Below are positions 1-6,292 of a DNA stretch of 7,714 bases, one piece after another (the first letter of the stretch is position 1; each line of letters starts with the position of its first letter). Both the position numbers and the translations under genes were made by a program. The notes under the pieces are model-generated. The model was not told where the DNA came from and did no database searches. It saw only the letters and a program-made list of their open reading frames with translations. The DNA is from an uncultured Pseudogracilibacillus sp. (GTDB lineage: Bacteria > Bacillota > Bacilli > Bacillales > Amphibacillaceae). The stretch spans positions 1 to 7,714 of the forward strand of contig CALGOZ010000089.1 in the NCBI GenBank assembly GCA_937960785.1, given 5' to 3'.

Positions 1-1
1 C

Positions 2-40
2 TTTGCACTAATTAAACGCCGTAGAAATCAAACAGTATAA
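2..40 (+). CDS. 3' end of an unidentified upstream gene (partial)
   Basis: One frame stays open from the left edge and reads FALIKRRRNQTV before a TAA at 38-40. The other two + frames stop within the first 15 bases. A hydrophobic stretch followed by a basic cluster would suit the cytoplasmic end of a membrane protein, but twelve residues cannot identify a family. The terminator 17 bases later supports a + strand gene ending here. Confidence 0.4.
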   Translation, partial: FALIKRRRNQTV

Positions 41-57
41 TAAACTAAATTTAATAG

Positions 58-91
58 GAAGCTAGTGAAATAAAGCTCACTAGCTTCTTTT
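58..91 (+). terminator. Rho-independent terminator of the upstream gene
   Basis: A perfect 11-bp stem, GAAGCTAGTGA (58-68) with TCACTAGCTTC (77-87), encloses an 8-nt loop and is followed by TTTT then CCTT. The U-tract is short but the stem is unbroken. It lies just after the probable stop at 38-40. Confidence 0.75.
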
Positions 92-412
92 CCTTATGAA
101 GACAAATAGAAGTAAGTTTTATTATAAAGTTAGTTTAGAATAGGCGTGACTTACATACATTTTAAGTAAAAAAGAATAGATTTTAAATTTTAGATGAATA
201 ATACACATAAAAAAATATAAATTAGCATGTTTTATACTTCGTAGTAGTATATTGTAGGTAAGGATATACAAGTAGTGCTCCACACTTTAACCTTTTTTAA
301 ATATAAAAGTAGTGATACGATTAATTTTTTCAAACAAGCACCTACATTTTTAGGAATTGGTTATCATTCTATTTCCGTTTAATATATTAATTAAATAAGA
401 ACTATTAGTGTT
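92..412. other. AT-rich intergenic stretch, no gene seen
   Basis: No open frame on either strand has both useful length and a ribosome binding site here. The composition is very AT-rich, so isolated promoter-like hexamers (for example TTAGCA at 222-227 with TAGTAT at 245-250) are expected by chance. The only symmetric element noted is TATACT(233-238)/AGTATA(246-251) around a 7-nt centre, which could be a weak operator. With the promoter and leader that follow, the whole gap before the YhgE gene is about 435 bases. Confidence 0.5.
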
Positions 413-441
413 TTAACAAAGATTTTGTAAACGCTTACTAT
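413..441 (+). promoter_or_regulatory. Candidate sigma-A promoter of the YhgE gene
   Basis: TTAACA (413-418) and TACTAT (436-441) are separated by exactly 17 bases, giving 5/6 and 4/6 matches to the sigma-A consensus. Transcription would begin near 448, leaving a leader of about 80 nt. The surrounding DNA is AT-rich, which raises the chance of a fortuitous match. The coincident cre-like site makes this the best candidate in the gap. Confidence 0.45.
425..439 (+). promoter_or_regulatory. Candidate CcpA-binding cre site inside the promoter
   Basis: TTGTAAACGCTTACT matches every specified position of the Gram-positive cre consensus WTGNAANCGNWNNCW and is close to palindromic. It overlaps the spacer and -10 element of the candidate promoter. 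In Bacillus that placement normally means repression by CcpA with HPr-Ser-P when a preferred sugar is present. The match is seen directly; regulation is inferred. Confidence 0.5.
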
Positions 442-455
442 TTTGATGGCTTATT

Positions 456-492
456 AGAAAGGAAGTGATTAGTGGAAAGAAATAGAAGCTAA
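456..492 (+). other. Leader mini-ORF with a near-perfect Shine-Dalgarno
   Basis: AGAAAGGAAGTGATT (456-470) differs at only two positions from the complement of the Bacillus 16S rRNA 3' end. Six bases after its GGAAG core is a GTG (472-474) opening a six-codon frame, MERNRS, that stops at 490-492. An 8-bp inverted repeat, GTGATTAG (465-472) with CTAATCAT (489-496, one G-U pair), overlaps both the ribosome binding site and the stop codon. It may be a leader peptide, or the remnant of a lost gene start. Translation is unproven. Confidence 0.3.
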
Positions 493-526
493 TCATCTAT
501 TTTACAAAACAGAGAAAAGGGGGATT

Positions 527-2698
527 ATGATGGGGTTTTTCCAATATCTATCCGGTGAATTTAAAAAGATTACCGGAAGTCGCGTAGCAATTATATCTCT
601 AATCGTAGCGCTATTAGTTCCATTAGTCTATGCGATGATTATATTATCAGCGACCTGGGACCCACTAGATAACTTGGATAATGTTCCAGTGGCAATCGTA
701 AATAATGATAAAGGCGCTGATAATGACGGCGAATATGTAAACGTCGGAGAGCAACTTGTTGAAACGTTGTCTGATGACGATCAGTTAGGCTGGGACTTTG
801 TAACAGAGGAAGAAGCGAGAAAGGGAATTGAAAATCAAGAATACTTTATGGCAGTTATAGTACCAGAGGACTTCTCGGAAAAAACTGTTACAGTAATGGA
901 TGATAATCCACAAAAGCCAGAACTTAAGTTTATTCAAAATGAAGGGATGCACTATCAAGGAGCAACGGTTACAAACGCTGCAATCGAATCGCTACAAAAC
1001 CAGTTAGCGACACAAATTACAGAAACATACGTTGCAACAGTGTTCGATCAACTTGGTGAAGTACGGGATGGTTTTGCCGAGGCTCATGATGGTTCAGAAC
1101 AAATTCACGATGGAACTCATCAATTAAAAGATGGAACGAATGAACTTTTAACAAATTTAGTTGAAAGTGCTCCGGATATCAGCCGATTAGCAGATGGTGC
1201 ACAAGAAGCATATGCAGGAACTAATTTATTATTAAGTACATTAAAGGCGAATTTACCAGATATTCAACGTTTAGCTGATGGTGGAAACCAAATTAAAGAT
1301 GGTGCTGTCCAATTAAGGGATGGAGCCGGTCAGTTATATGATGGTACAAGACAAGCGAAGGCAGGAATCGATGAGTTAATTAATCGAGGACTTGGTCAGT
1401 TAACACCGGGTAGCCAAGAGTTATATGAAGGTACTCTTGAAGCTCAAGAGGGTGTCCATGAAACAATCGCATCGATGCAAGATCTTGAAGAAAGTCTGTC
1501 GTTTTTATCTACTTTAGACAAAAATAGTCCTGTTTTTGATGGTATCTTTAACGAAACATTGCAACAGCTTAGGGACGGACTTAAAGAAGCGCCCCAGAAG
1601 AAGAAAGACTTCCAACGTCTTGTTGATGGAGCAAAACAATTACGTGACGGCCTTAAAAAAGGTGAAGAGTTCTATTCTGGTATGCTCGAATTACAAGATG
1701 GAATTCGTCAACTCCGCGATGGTGCAAAGCAACTTCATGATGGAACTGTTCAGTTAGATGACGGAGCGACTGAATTATCTGATGGTACACAAACTGTATT
1801 AGCAGGTTGGAACGAGTTAATTTATAACGTCGGTATTTTAGATGACGGTTTAGGTCAAATTGCTGACGGAACATTAACTGTTGAAGATGGTTGGGGCCAG
1901 TTAACAGATGGAGCTGAACAACTCGACGATGGAGCCTTGCAGTTGCGTGATGGTAGTGGTGAACTTGAAGAAGGTTTACGCGGTGGTAAAGAGCGTACTG
2001 CAGATTTAAATCCTACAAAAGATAACGAGGATATGTTTGCTTCACCTGTAGTGCTTGATGGTGAGACGGTTAACACCTTCGAATACTATCGAGATGCGAA
2101 TGCTCCGTACATTATGACGCTAGCCTTGTTTGTAGGAGTTTTTGCCTTATCCTTTGTGGTTCCTTTCAGACAGCCAGCTGTCATGCCGGCGAACGCCTTT
2201 ACTTGGTTCTCAGGTAAATTAGTTAAATTGTCTGTATTTGCAATCGTCCAGGCGTTAATTATCTCCTTGTTCTCCTTGTTCGTCTTAAAAATGAAGGTAG
2301 TAAATGGTTTTGCTCTTGTCTGGTTCTCGGTCGTTGTCAGTTTAACGTTCTTAATGATTCTTTTATTCTTAGTGGCCTTGGCAGGAAATGTAGGTCGATT
2401 TATCGCCCTTGCGTTTGCTGTAATGCAGTTATCTACAACGGGATCTGACTTACCAATCCATATGTTACCAGAGAACTTAAGAAACTTAAGTGTCTACTTA
2501 CCATTTACGTATTCTATTGACGGGTATCAGAACATTATTACCTTAGGAGATATGTCGAAGTTAGCTTCGGATGTATCAGTGTTATTCCTATACTTAGCAT
2601 TAGGATTAGTTTTAGCTTTAATCGTCTTCTTAATTCGTTACCGTTTTATTTCAGCAGAAACGGAGCAAGTTGAAGAAGAAGCGGATATAGCTGGTTAA
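527..2698 (+). CDS. yhgE: Pip/YhgE-family membrane protein (ABC-2-type permease superfamily)
   Basis: A 723-residue integral membrane protein of the YhgE/Pip family. The name comes from Lactococcus Pip, a phage infection protein; the family's housekeeping role is unclear, though its C-terminal membrane part resembles ABC-2 exporters. Seen here: one N-terminal membrane helix (about residues 18-42), the family signature WDPLDNLDNVPVAIVNNDKG just after it, then about 480 extracellular residues. Residues 180-485 form an array of about two dozen DG dipeptides, mostly spaced seven residues apart (QLxDGAx pattern). Five C-terminal helices follow (about 528-547, 565-587, 595-619, 622-638, 681-703) and a short acidic cytoplasmic tail. 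The frame starts MM: AAAGGGGG (516-523) lies only 3 nt before the first ATG and 6 nt before the second (530), so translation may begin at 530. It is flanked by its own promoter and terminator. Family assignment is firm; function and the symbol are by homology only. Confidence 0.9.
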   Translation: MMGFFQYLSGEFKKITGSRVAIISLIVALLVPLVYAMIILSATWDPLDNLDNVPVAIVNNDKGADNDGEYVNVGEQLVETLSDDDQLGWDFVTEEEARKGIENQEYFMAVIVPEDFSEKTVTVMDDNPQKPELKFIQNEGMHYQGATVTNAAIESLQNQLATQITETYVATVFDQLGEVRDGFAEAHDGSEQIHDGTHQLKDGTNELLTNLVESAPDISRLADGAQEAYAGTNLLLSTLKANLPDIQRLADGGNQIKDGAVQLRDGAGQLYDGTRQAKAGIDELINRGLGQLTPGSQELYEGTLEAQEGVHETIASMQDLEESLSFLSTLDKNSPVFDGIFNETLQQLRDGLKEAPQKKKDFQRLVDGAKQLRDGLKKGEEFYSGMLELQDGIRQLRDGAKQLHDGTVQLDDGATELSDGTQTVLAGWNELIYNVGILDDGLGQIADGTLTVEDGWGQLTDGAEQLDDGALQLRDGSGELEEGLRGGKERTADLNPTKDNEDMFASPVVLDGETVNTFEYYRDANAPYIMTLALFVGVFALSFVVPFRQPAVMPANAFTWFSGKLVKLSVFAIVQALIISLFSLFVLKMKVVNGFALVWFSVVVSLTFLMILLFLVALAGNVGRFIALAFAVMQLSTTGSDLPIHMLPENLRNLSVYLPFTYSIDGYQNIITLGDMSKLASDVSVLFLYLALGLVLALIVFLIRYRFISAETEQVEEEADIAG

Positions 2699-2710
2699 TA
2701 AATTGAAGGA

Positions 2711-2759
2711 AAGTAGTTTATGCGCACTAATTATTAAGCGCATAAACTATTTTCTTTTT
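2711..2759 (+). terminator. Strong intrinsic terminator after the YhgE gene
   Basis: TAGTTTATGCGC (2714-2725) pairs perfectly with GCGCATAAACTA (2738-2749) around a 12-nt loop, and the stem can extend outward by A-T and G-U pairs to 2711. It runs into TTTTCTTTTT (2750-2759). The stop codon of the YhgE gene lies just upstream, and the secG promoter follows at once. Confidence 0.9.
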
Positions 2760-2778
2760 AATCGACTGCTTTATTCAC

Positions 2779-2808
2779 TTGCTATTAATTTTCTTTTTAT
2801 GGTAAAGT
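2779..2808 (+). promoter_or_regulatory. secG promoter (sigma-A, extended -10)
   Basis: TTGCTA (2779-2784) and TAAAGT (2803-2808) are separated by 18 bases, with TGG directly before the -10 giving an extended -10 element. It lies just downstream of the preceding terminator, so secG is transcribed on its own. An overlapping TATATA at 2808-2813 is a weaker alternative because no good -35 sits at the right distance. Confidence 0.5.
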
Positions 2809-2881
2809 ATATAAAGATGAACTTTGCAATTTTTAATAAAAAGATCGTAGCTTAGTTTGCAAGGGAAAGGATGTTACGGTT

Positions 2882-3112
2882 ATGGCAACGGTAATCAATG
2901 TTATTTTAGTAATTAATATTCTTGTAATGATCGCACTAATCGTATTACAGTCAGGAACGAGTGCCGGACTTTCCGGGGCTATTTCAGGTGGAGCTGAACA
3001 ATTATTCGGAAAGAGAAAAGCTCGTGGAATGGATTTATTTTTACATCGTGGAACAATCGTTACGGCGGTTATTTTCTTTGTGCTATCCTTTATAAGTGCG
3101 TATATAGTATAA
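2882..3112 (+). CDS. secG: Preprotein translocase subunit SecG
   Basis: A 76-residue protein, the same length as B. subtilis SecG and closely similar to it. SecG is the small accessory subunit of the SecYEG channel and assists SecA-driven export across the cytoplasmic membrane. Two membrane helices are visible (about residues 3-22 and 58-76). Between them is the family signature, a Gly/Ser/Ala-rich loop SAGLSGAISGGAEQLFGK at 27-44, then a basic segment KRKARG. The start ATG follows AAAGGA (2866-2871) with a rather long 10-nt spacer. A nearer ATG at 2871 opens only a seven-codon frame and is not used. The gene stands alone between its own promoter and terminator, immediately upstream of est as in many Bacillaceae. 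Confidence 0.97.
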   Translation: MATVINVILVINILVMIALIVLQSGTSAGLSGAISGGAEQLFGKRKARGMDLFLHRGTIVTAVIFFVLSFISAYIV

Positions 3113-3115
3113 TGT

Positions 3116-3164
3116 AAATTCCCTTATTGCAAAATAGTTGTAATAAGGGAATTTTCATTTTTTT
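3116..3164 (+). terminator. Intrinsic terminator after secG
   Basis: AAATTCCCTTATT (3116-3128) pairs perfectly with AATAAGGGAATTT (3142-3154). The stem continues inward through a G-U pair to 17 bp around loop AATAG (3133-3137). A T-rich tail, TTTTCATTTTTTT, follows to 3164. It starts three bases after the secG stop codon. Confidence 0.92.
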
Positions 3165-3174
3165 AGTTAAGATT

Positions 3175-3183
3175 TGTTATAAT
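3175..3183 (+). promoter_or_regulatory. Extended -10 promoter of est-rnr
   Basis: TGTTATAAT is a perfect extended -10 (TG at 3175-3176, TATAAT at 3178-3183). No convincing -35 lies 16-18 bases upstream, because that position falls in the T-tract of the secG terminator. Extended -10 promoters tolerate a weak -35. Transcription would start near 3190, about 55 nt before the est start. Confidence 0.55.
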
Positions 3184-3227
3184 GAATATAGTTGGAAGCT
3201 TTAGTATGAACAATTATTGAAGTAATA

Positions 3228-3234
3228 AAAGGAG
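3228..3234 (+). promoter_or_regulatory. Ribosome binding site deciding the est start
   Basis: AAAGGAG ends one base before a TTG (3236) but ten bases before an in-frame GTG (3245). A one-base spacer is unworkable, so the GTG is the likely start. Confidence 0.7.
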
Positions 3235-3244
3235 ATTGGAACTC

Positions 3245-3991
3245 GTGCAAATCAAACTACCGGAGCCTTTCACCTTTGAAGCAGGTTCTCGTGCTGTTTT
3301 GTTATTACATGGTTTTACCGGAAATTCTGCTGATGTAAGAATGTTAGGGCGTTTTTTAGAAAAGCATGGTTATACCTCTCATGCTCCCATTTATCGTGGT
3401 CATGGAAAAGAACCGGAAGCCCTTTTACAATATACACCTGAGGATTGGTGGGAAGATGCTCAAGAAGCGTATGACTACTTACGCAAGTTAGGTTATGAAG
3501 AAATTGCTGTCATAGGTCTTTCCCTTGGTGGCACGTTGGCGTTGCGTCTTGCAAGTTGTAAAAAAGTAAAAGGAGTAGTGCCGATGTGTACACCGATTCT
3601 TTTTGACCGGGAGAAACAATTAATTTCTGCTTTTAAATTTTATGCTCGTCAATTCAAACAATTTGAACGAAAAAGCGAAACTACCATTGAACAAGAAGTT
3701 AATACATTATTAGAACAGTCAAGAACTTTATTTGAGCAAATTGGTCCTTTTATTGAAGAGACGAGCTCTTACGTCGAGTTAATTTACGCTCCGGCGTTCG
3801 TTGTCCAAGCACGGAAGGATGAAATAATTAATCCCGACAGTGCAAATCGAATCTATGAACAATTAGAAAGCGTTGAAAAGGATATTAAATGGTATGAAAA
3901 TTCGCCCCATGTGATTACTACCGGACCGGAACGTTATGAACTGCATGAAGATATTTTACAGTTTTTAAATTCATTAGATTGGGAAAGTTAA
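3245..3991 (+). CDS. est: Carboxylesterase, Est30/YvaK type
   Basis: An alpha/beta-hydrolase of 248 residues from the GTG start, matching the roughly 247-residue Geobacillus stearothermophilus Est30 and B. subtilis YvaK. These soluble cytoplasmic enzymes hydrolyse short- to medium-chain carboxyl esters; the natural substrate is unknown. Visible features: oxyanion-region LLLHGFTGNSADV (HGF at 22-24), nucleophile elbow GLSLGG with Ser93, acid Asp192 in QARKDEIINPDSA, and His222 in SPHVIT. The triad is thus complete and sits one residue from the Est30 numbering (Ser94, Asp193, His223). The GTG start gives an N-terminus, MQIKLPEPF, that aligns with Est30; a TTG nine bases upstream (3236) would add three residues but is too close to the ribosome binding site. 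It appears co-transcribed with rnr, 62 bases downstream, with no terminator between. Confidence 0.95.
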   Translation: MQIKLPEPFTFEAGSRAVLLLHGFTGNSADVRMLGRFLEKHGYTSHAPIYRGHGKEPEALLQYTPEDWWEDAQEAYDYLRKLGYEEIAVIGLSLGGTLALRLASCKKVKGVVPMCTPILFDREKQLISAFKFYARQFKQFERKSETTIEQEVNTLLEQSRTLFEQIGPFIEETSSYVELIYAPAFVVQARKDEIINPDSANRIYEQLESVEKDIKWYENSPHVITTGPERYELHEDILQFLNSLDWES

Positions 3992-4008
3992 CAAGTATAT
4001 TTTTAATG

Positions 4009-4016
4009 AAAGGTGA
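4009..4016 (+). promoter_or_regulatory. Upstream ribosome binding site before rnr
   Basis: AAAGGTGA precedes ATG 4021 by four bases. That ATG is in frame with rnr and would add 11 residues (MVTLIKKVGEI). A second, stronger site follows inside this extension, so this may be a secondary or vestigial start. Confidence 0.4.
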
Positions 4017-4039
4017 AAAAATGGTCACACTAATAAAGA

Positions 4040-4050
4040 AAGTAGGTGAG
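4040..4050 (+). promoter_or_regulatory. Ribosome binding site of rnr
   Basis: AAGTAGGTGAG, part of an AAAGTAGGTGA stretch that differs at one position from AAAGGAGGTGA, lies just before ATG 4054, with the AGG core seven bases from the start. It supports 4054 as the main rnr start. Confidence 0.6.
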
Positions 4051-4053
4051 ATA

Positions 4054-6186
4054 ATGAGTGAATTAATGACAGAAGAAATTTTACAATATTTTAAAGAAAG
4101 TGGTTCCCGCCCTTTAACCGTTCACGAATTAGAAGATGTGTTCGAACTAGAGGGTGCTGAACAGTTCAAAATTCTCGTTAAATCATTAAATGAATTGGAA
4201 CATGAAGGTCGACTCGTTCGTACGAGGAAGAACCGTTATGGATTGCCGGAAAAGATGAATTTAATTCGCGGAAAAATTGAGATGAATAAAAAAGGATTCG
4301 CCTTTTTAATACCTGATGATGAAAGACAAGCAGATGTATATATTCATTCCTCCGATTTAAACTCTGCGATGAATGGGGATACGGTAATCGTTCGTCTAGA
4401 AAGAGGAAGTTCCCCTTCACAACGGGCAGAAGGTGTCGTTATTCGTGTACTTGAGAGGGCGAATCATCAGGTAGTGGGAACCTTTGAGGCAATCTCAAAT
4501 TTTGGTGTAGTTGTTGCCGATGAAAAACGAATTTTGAATGAAATTTTTATCCCGGAAGGTCTTACATTAGGAGCAGTGACGGGTCACAAAGTGATTGTTG
4601 AAATTACAAAATACCCTGAGCGAGGTCGAAGCGCTCAAGGGGCTGTCGTACAAATCCTAGGACATAAAAATGATCCGGGTGTCGATATTTTATCGATTAT
4701 TTATAAACATGGTTTTCAAATTGATTTTCCAGAAGAAGTATTAGAGGAAGTTGCCCATATCCCTGAGACGGTGCAGGAAGAAGACTTAGAAGGTAGACGC
4801 GACCTTCGCGATAAAACAATTGTCACAATCGACGGTGAAGATGCGAAGGATTTAGACGATGCGATTCGAGTCGAACAGCTCTCTAATGGAAATATGTTGT
4901 TAGGTGTCTATATAGCCGATGTAAGTTATTATATTAAAGAAGGTTCCGCGTTGGATGAGGAAGCTTTTGAACGAGCAACGAGTGTCTATTTAGTAGACCG
5001 AGTTATTCCGATGATTCCCCATCGCTTATCAAATGGTATCTGTTCCTTAAACAAAGGAGAGGACAGACTTGCACTAGCGATTGAAATGGAAATTGACGGT
5101 ATGGGTAATGTTGTGGAACATGAAATTTTCGAAGCGGTGATTCGTTCCACGGAGCGAATGACGTATACGGATGTAAATAAAATTCTCGTCGACCAAGATG
5201 AAGAGACTCGGGAAAAATTCAAAGACCTTGTTCCTCATTTCGAATTAATGGAAACTGTTGCAACAATTTTACGACAAAAGCGTCGTAAACGGGGTGCAAT
5301 TGATTTTGACTTTAAAGAACCGCAAATTATCGTCGATGAAGACGGAAAGCCGATTGACATTACAATTCGTGATCGTTCAGTAGGTGAGCGTTTAATTGAG
5401 GAGTTTATGTTATGTGCTAACGAAACAGTTGCTGAACATTTCCATTGGTTAGATGTGCCGTTTTTATATCGGATTCACGAAGATCCGGATGAAGGTAAGC
5501 TAGAACATTTCTTTCAGTTTTTAGCCGGTTTAGGATACGTTGTAAAAGGTACGGCGCAAGAGGTGCATCCGTTAGAATTACAAAAACTTTTAGAAAAAAT
5601 TAAAGGAAAGCAAGAAGAACTTGTCATTTCTAAATTAATGTTACGCTCTTTAAAGCAAGCAAAGTATGATCCGAATAGTGTTGGACACTTTGGTTTATCG
5701 ACACAGTTCTATACTCATTTTACTGCGCCAATTCGGCGTTATCCAGACTTAACGGTTCATCGTCTAATTCGTCAATATTTAATTAAAGGTGATTTATCAA
5801 ACGAGACGATTAACCATTGGAAGGATAAAATGAATGAAATTGCTAAGCACAGTTCTGTGCAAGAGCGAGCAGCGGTTGATGCCGAACGTGATGTCGATGA
5901 TTTGAAAAAGGCGGAATTTATGGTTGATAAAATTGGTGAAACTTTTGAAGGAGTCGTTAGTTCGGTGACGAGCTTTGGTTTATTTGTCGAATTACCGAAT
6001 ACAGTCGAAGGACTTGTTCATGTAAGTTTTATGACTGATGACTACTACCATTATTCCGATCAACACCAAGCCCTAATTGGAGAAATGTCCGGTAAAGTAT
6101 ACCGAATCGGAGATGTGGTTACGATTAAAGTAACGAATGTCAATGTGGAAGAACGTTCAATCGATTTTCAACTCGTCGAAGAATAA
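4054..6186 (+). CDS. rnr: Ribonuclease R (3'-5' exoribonuclease, RNB family)
   Basis: A 710-residue RNase R. The enzyme degrades structured RNA processively from the 3' end, and in other bacteria it takes part in rRNA and tmRNA-linked mRNA quality control. Order of domains: N-terminal winged helix (about 1-65), two cold-shock/OB domains (about 66-135 and 145-225), RNB catalytic domain (about 247-575) and S1 domain (about 627-710). The catalytic acidic cluster is DGEDAKDLDDA with Asp260, Asp266, Asp268 and Asp269. The conserved GHFGL...YTHFT.PIRRYPDL.VHR block begins at Gly544. The start at ATG 4054 aligns with B. subtilis RNase R and has the better ribosome binding site; ATG 4021 would add 11 residues. 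The protein stops right after the S1 domain (SIDFQLVEE), so the long lysine-rich tail of the 779-residue B. subtilis enzyme is absent, and no reading frame beyond the stop restores it. Confidence 0.96.
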   Translation: MSELMTEEILQYFKESGSRPLTVHELEDVFELEGAEQFKILVKSLNELEHEGRLVRTRKNRYGLPEKMNLIRGKIEMNKKGFAFLIPDDERQADVYIHSSDLNSAMNGDTVIVRLERGSSPSQRAEGVVIRVLERANHQVVGTFEAISNFGVVVADEKRILNEIFIPEGLTLGAVTGHKVIVEITKYPERGRSAQGAVVQILGHKNDPGVDILSIIYKHGFQIDFPEEVLEEVAHIPETVQEEDLEGRRDLRDKTIVTIDGEDAKDLDDAIRVEQLSNGNMLLGVYIADVSYYIKEGSALDEEAFERATSVYLVDRVIPMIPHRLSNGICSLNKGEDRLALAIEMEIDGMGNVVEHEIFEAVIRSTERMTYTDVNKILVDQDEETREKFKDLVPHFELMETVATILRQKRRKRGAIDFDFKEPQIIVDEDGKPIDITIRDRSVGERLIEEFMLCANETVAEHFHWLDVPFLYRIHEDPDEGKLEHFFQFLAGLGYVVKGTAQEVHPLELQKLLEKIKGKQEELVISKLMLRSLKQAKYDPNSVGHFGLSTQFYTHFTAPIRRYPDLTVHRLIRQYLIKGDLSNETINHWKDKMNEIAKHSSVQERAAVDAERDVDDLKKAEFMVDKIGETFEGVVSSVTSFGLFVELPNTVEGLVHVSFMTDDYYHYSDQHQALIGEMSGKVYRIGDVVTIKVTNVNVEERSIDFQLVEE

Positions 6187-6209
6187 GTTTTATTATTATA
6201 ATTAAATTT

Positions 6210-6256
6210 AGACCCGCAGTGTTGATTCCTGTGGGTCTTGTTTCCGTTTTTTCGTT
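6210..6256 (+). terminator. Intrinsic terminator between rnr and smpB
   Basis: AGACCCGCAG (6210-6219) pairs with CTGTGGGTCT (6229-6238), ten pairs including one G-U, around a 9-nt loop. TTGTTTCCG and a run of six T follow. The U-tract does not begin as cleanly as in the secG terminator, so read-through into smpB is possible. Confidence 0.7.
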
Positions 6257-6261
6257 ATAAT
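6256..6261 (+). promoter_or_regulatory. Possible smpB promoter (-10 only)
   Basis: A perfect TATAAT lies directly after the terminator T-run and about 30 bases before the smpB start. No recognisable -35 occurs 16-18 bases upstream, since that interval is the 3' arm of the terminator stem. The upstream bases are CGT, not the TGn of an extended -10. It is a plausible weak promoter only. Confidence 0.35.
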
Positions 6262-6278
6262 ATAAGTGATTGAATCTG

Positions 6279-6285
6279 AAGGGGG
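6279..6285 (+). promoter_or_regulatory. Ribosome binding site deciding the smpB start
   Basis: AAGGGGG ends one base before ATG 6287 but seven bases before the in-frame GTG 6293. The spacing favours the GTG. Confidence 0.6.
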
Positions 6286-6292
6286 AATGAAA

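Noticed and set aside
355..380. Possible Fur box around TTATCATTCT
   Set aside because: Only part of one half matches the consensus, and the region is far from the promoter.
1855..2076. Minus-strand open frame of 73 codons within the YhgE gene, and similar frames at 1653-1874 and 1536-1757
   Set aside because: They shadow the repetitive DG-heptad coding region; the Ser/Pro-rich translation is the mirror of the repeats.
3236..3244. TTG at 3236 as the est start
   Set aside because: It lies one base after the Shine-Dalgarno; the GTG at 3245 has workable spacing and aligns with Est30.
3979..4053. TTG at 3979 as an rnr start overlapping the end of est
   Set aside because: No ribosome binding site precedes it, and the extra residues do not match RNase R; ATG 4054 (or 4021) is better placed.
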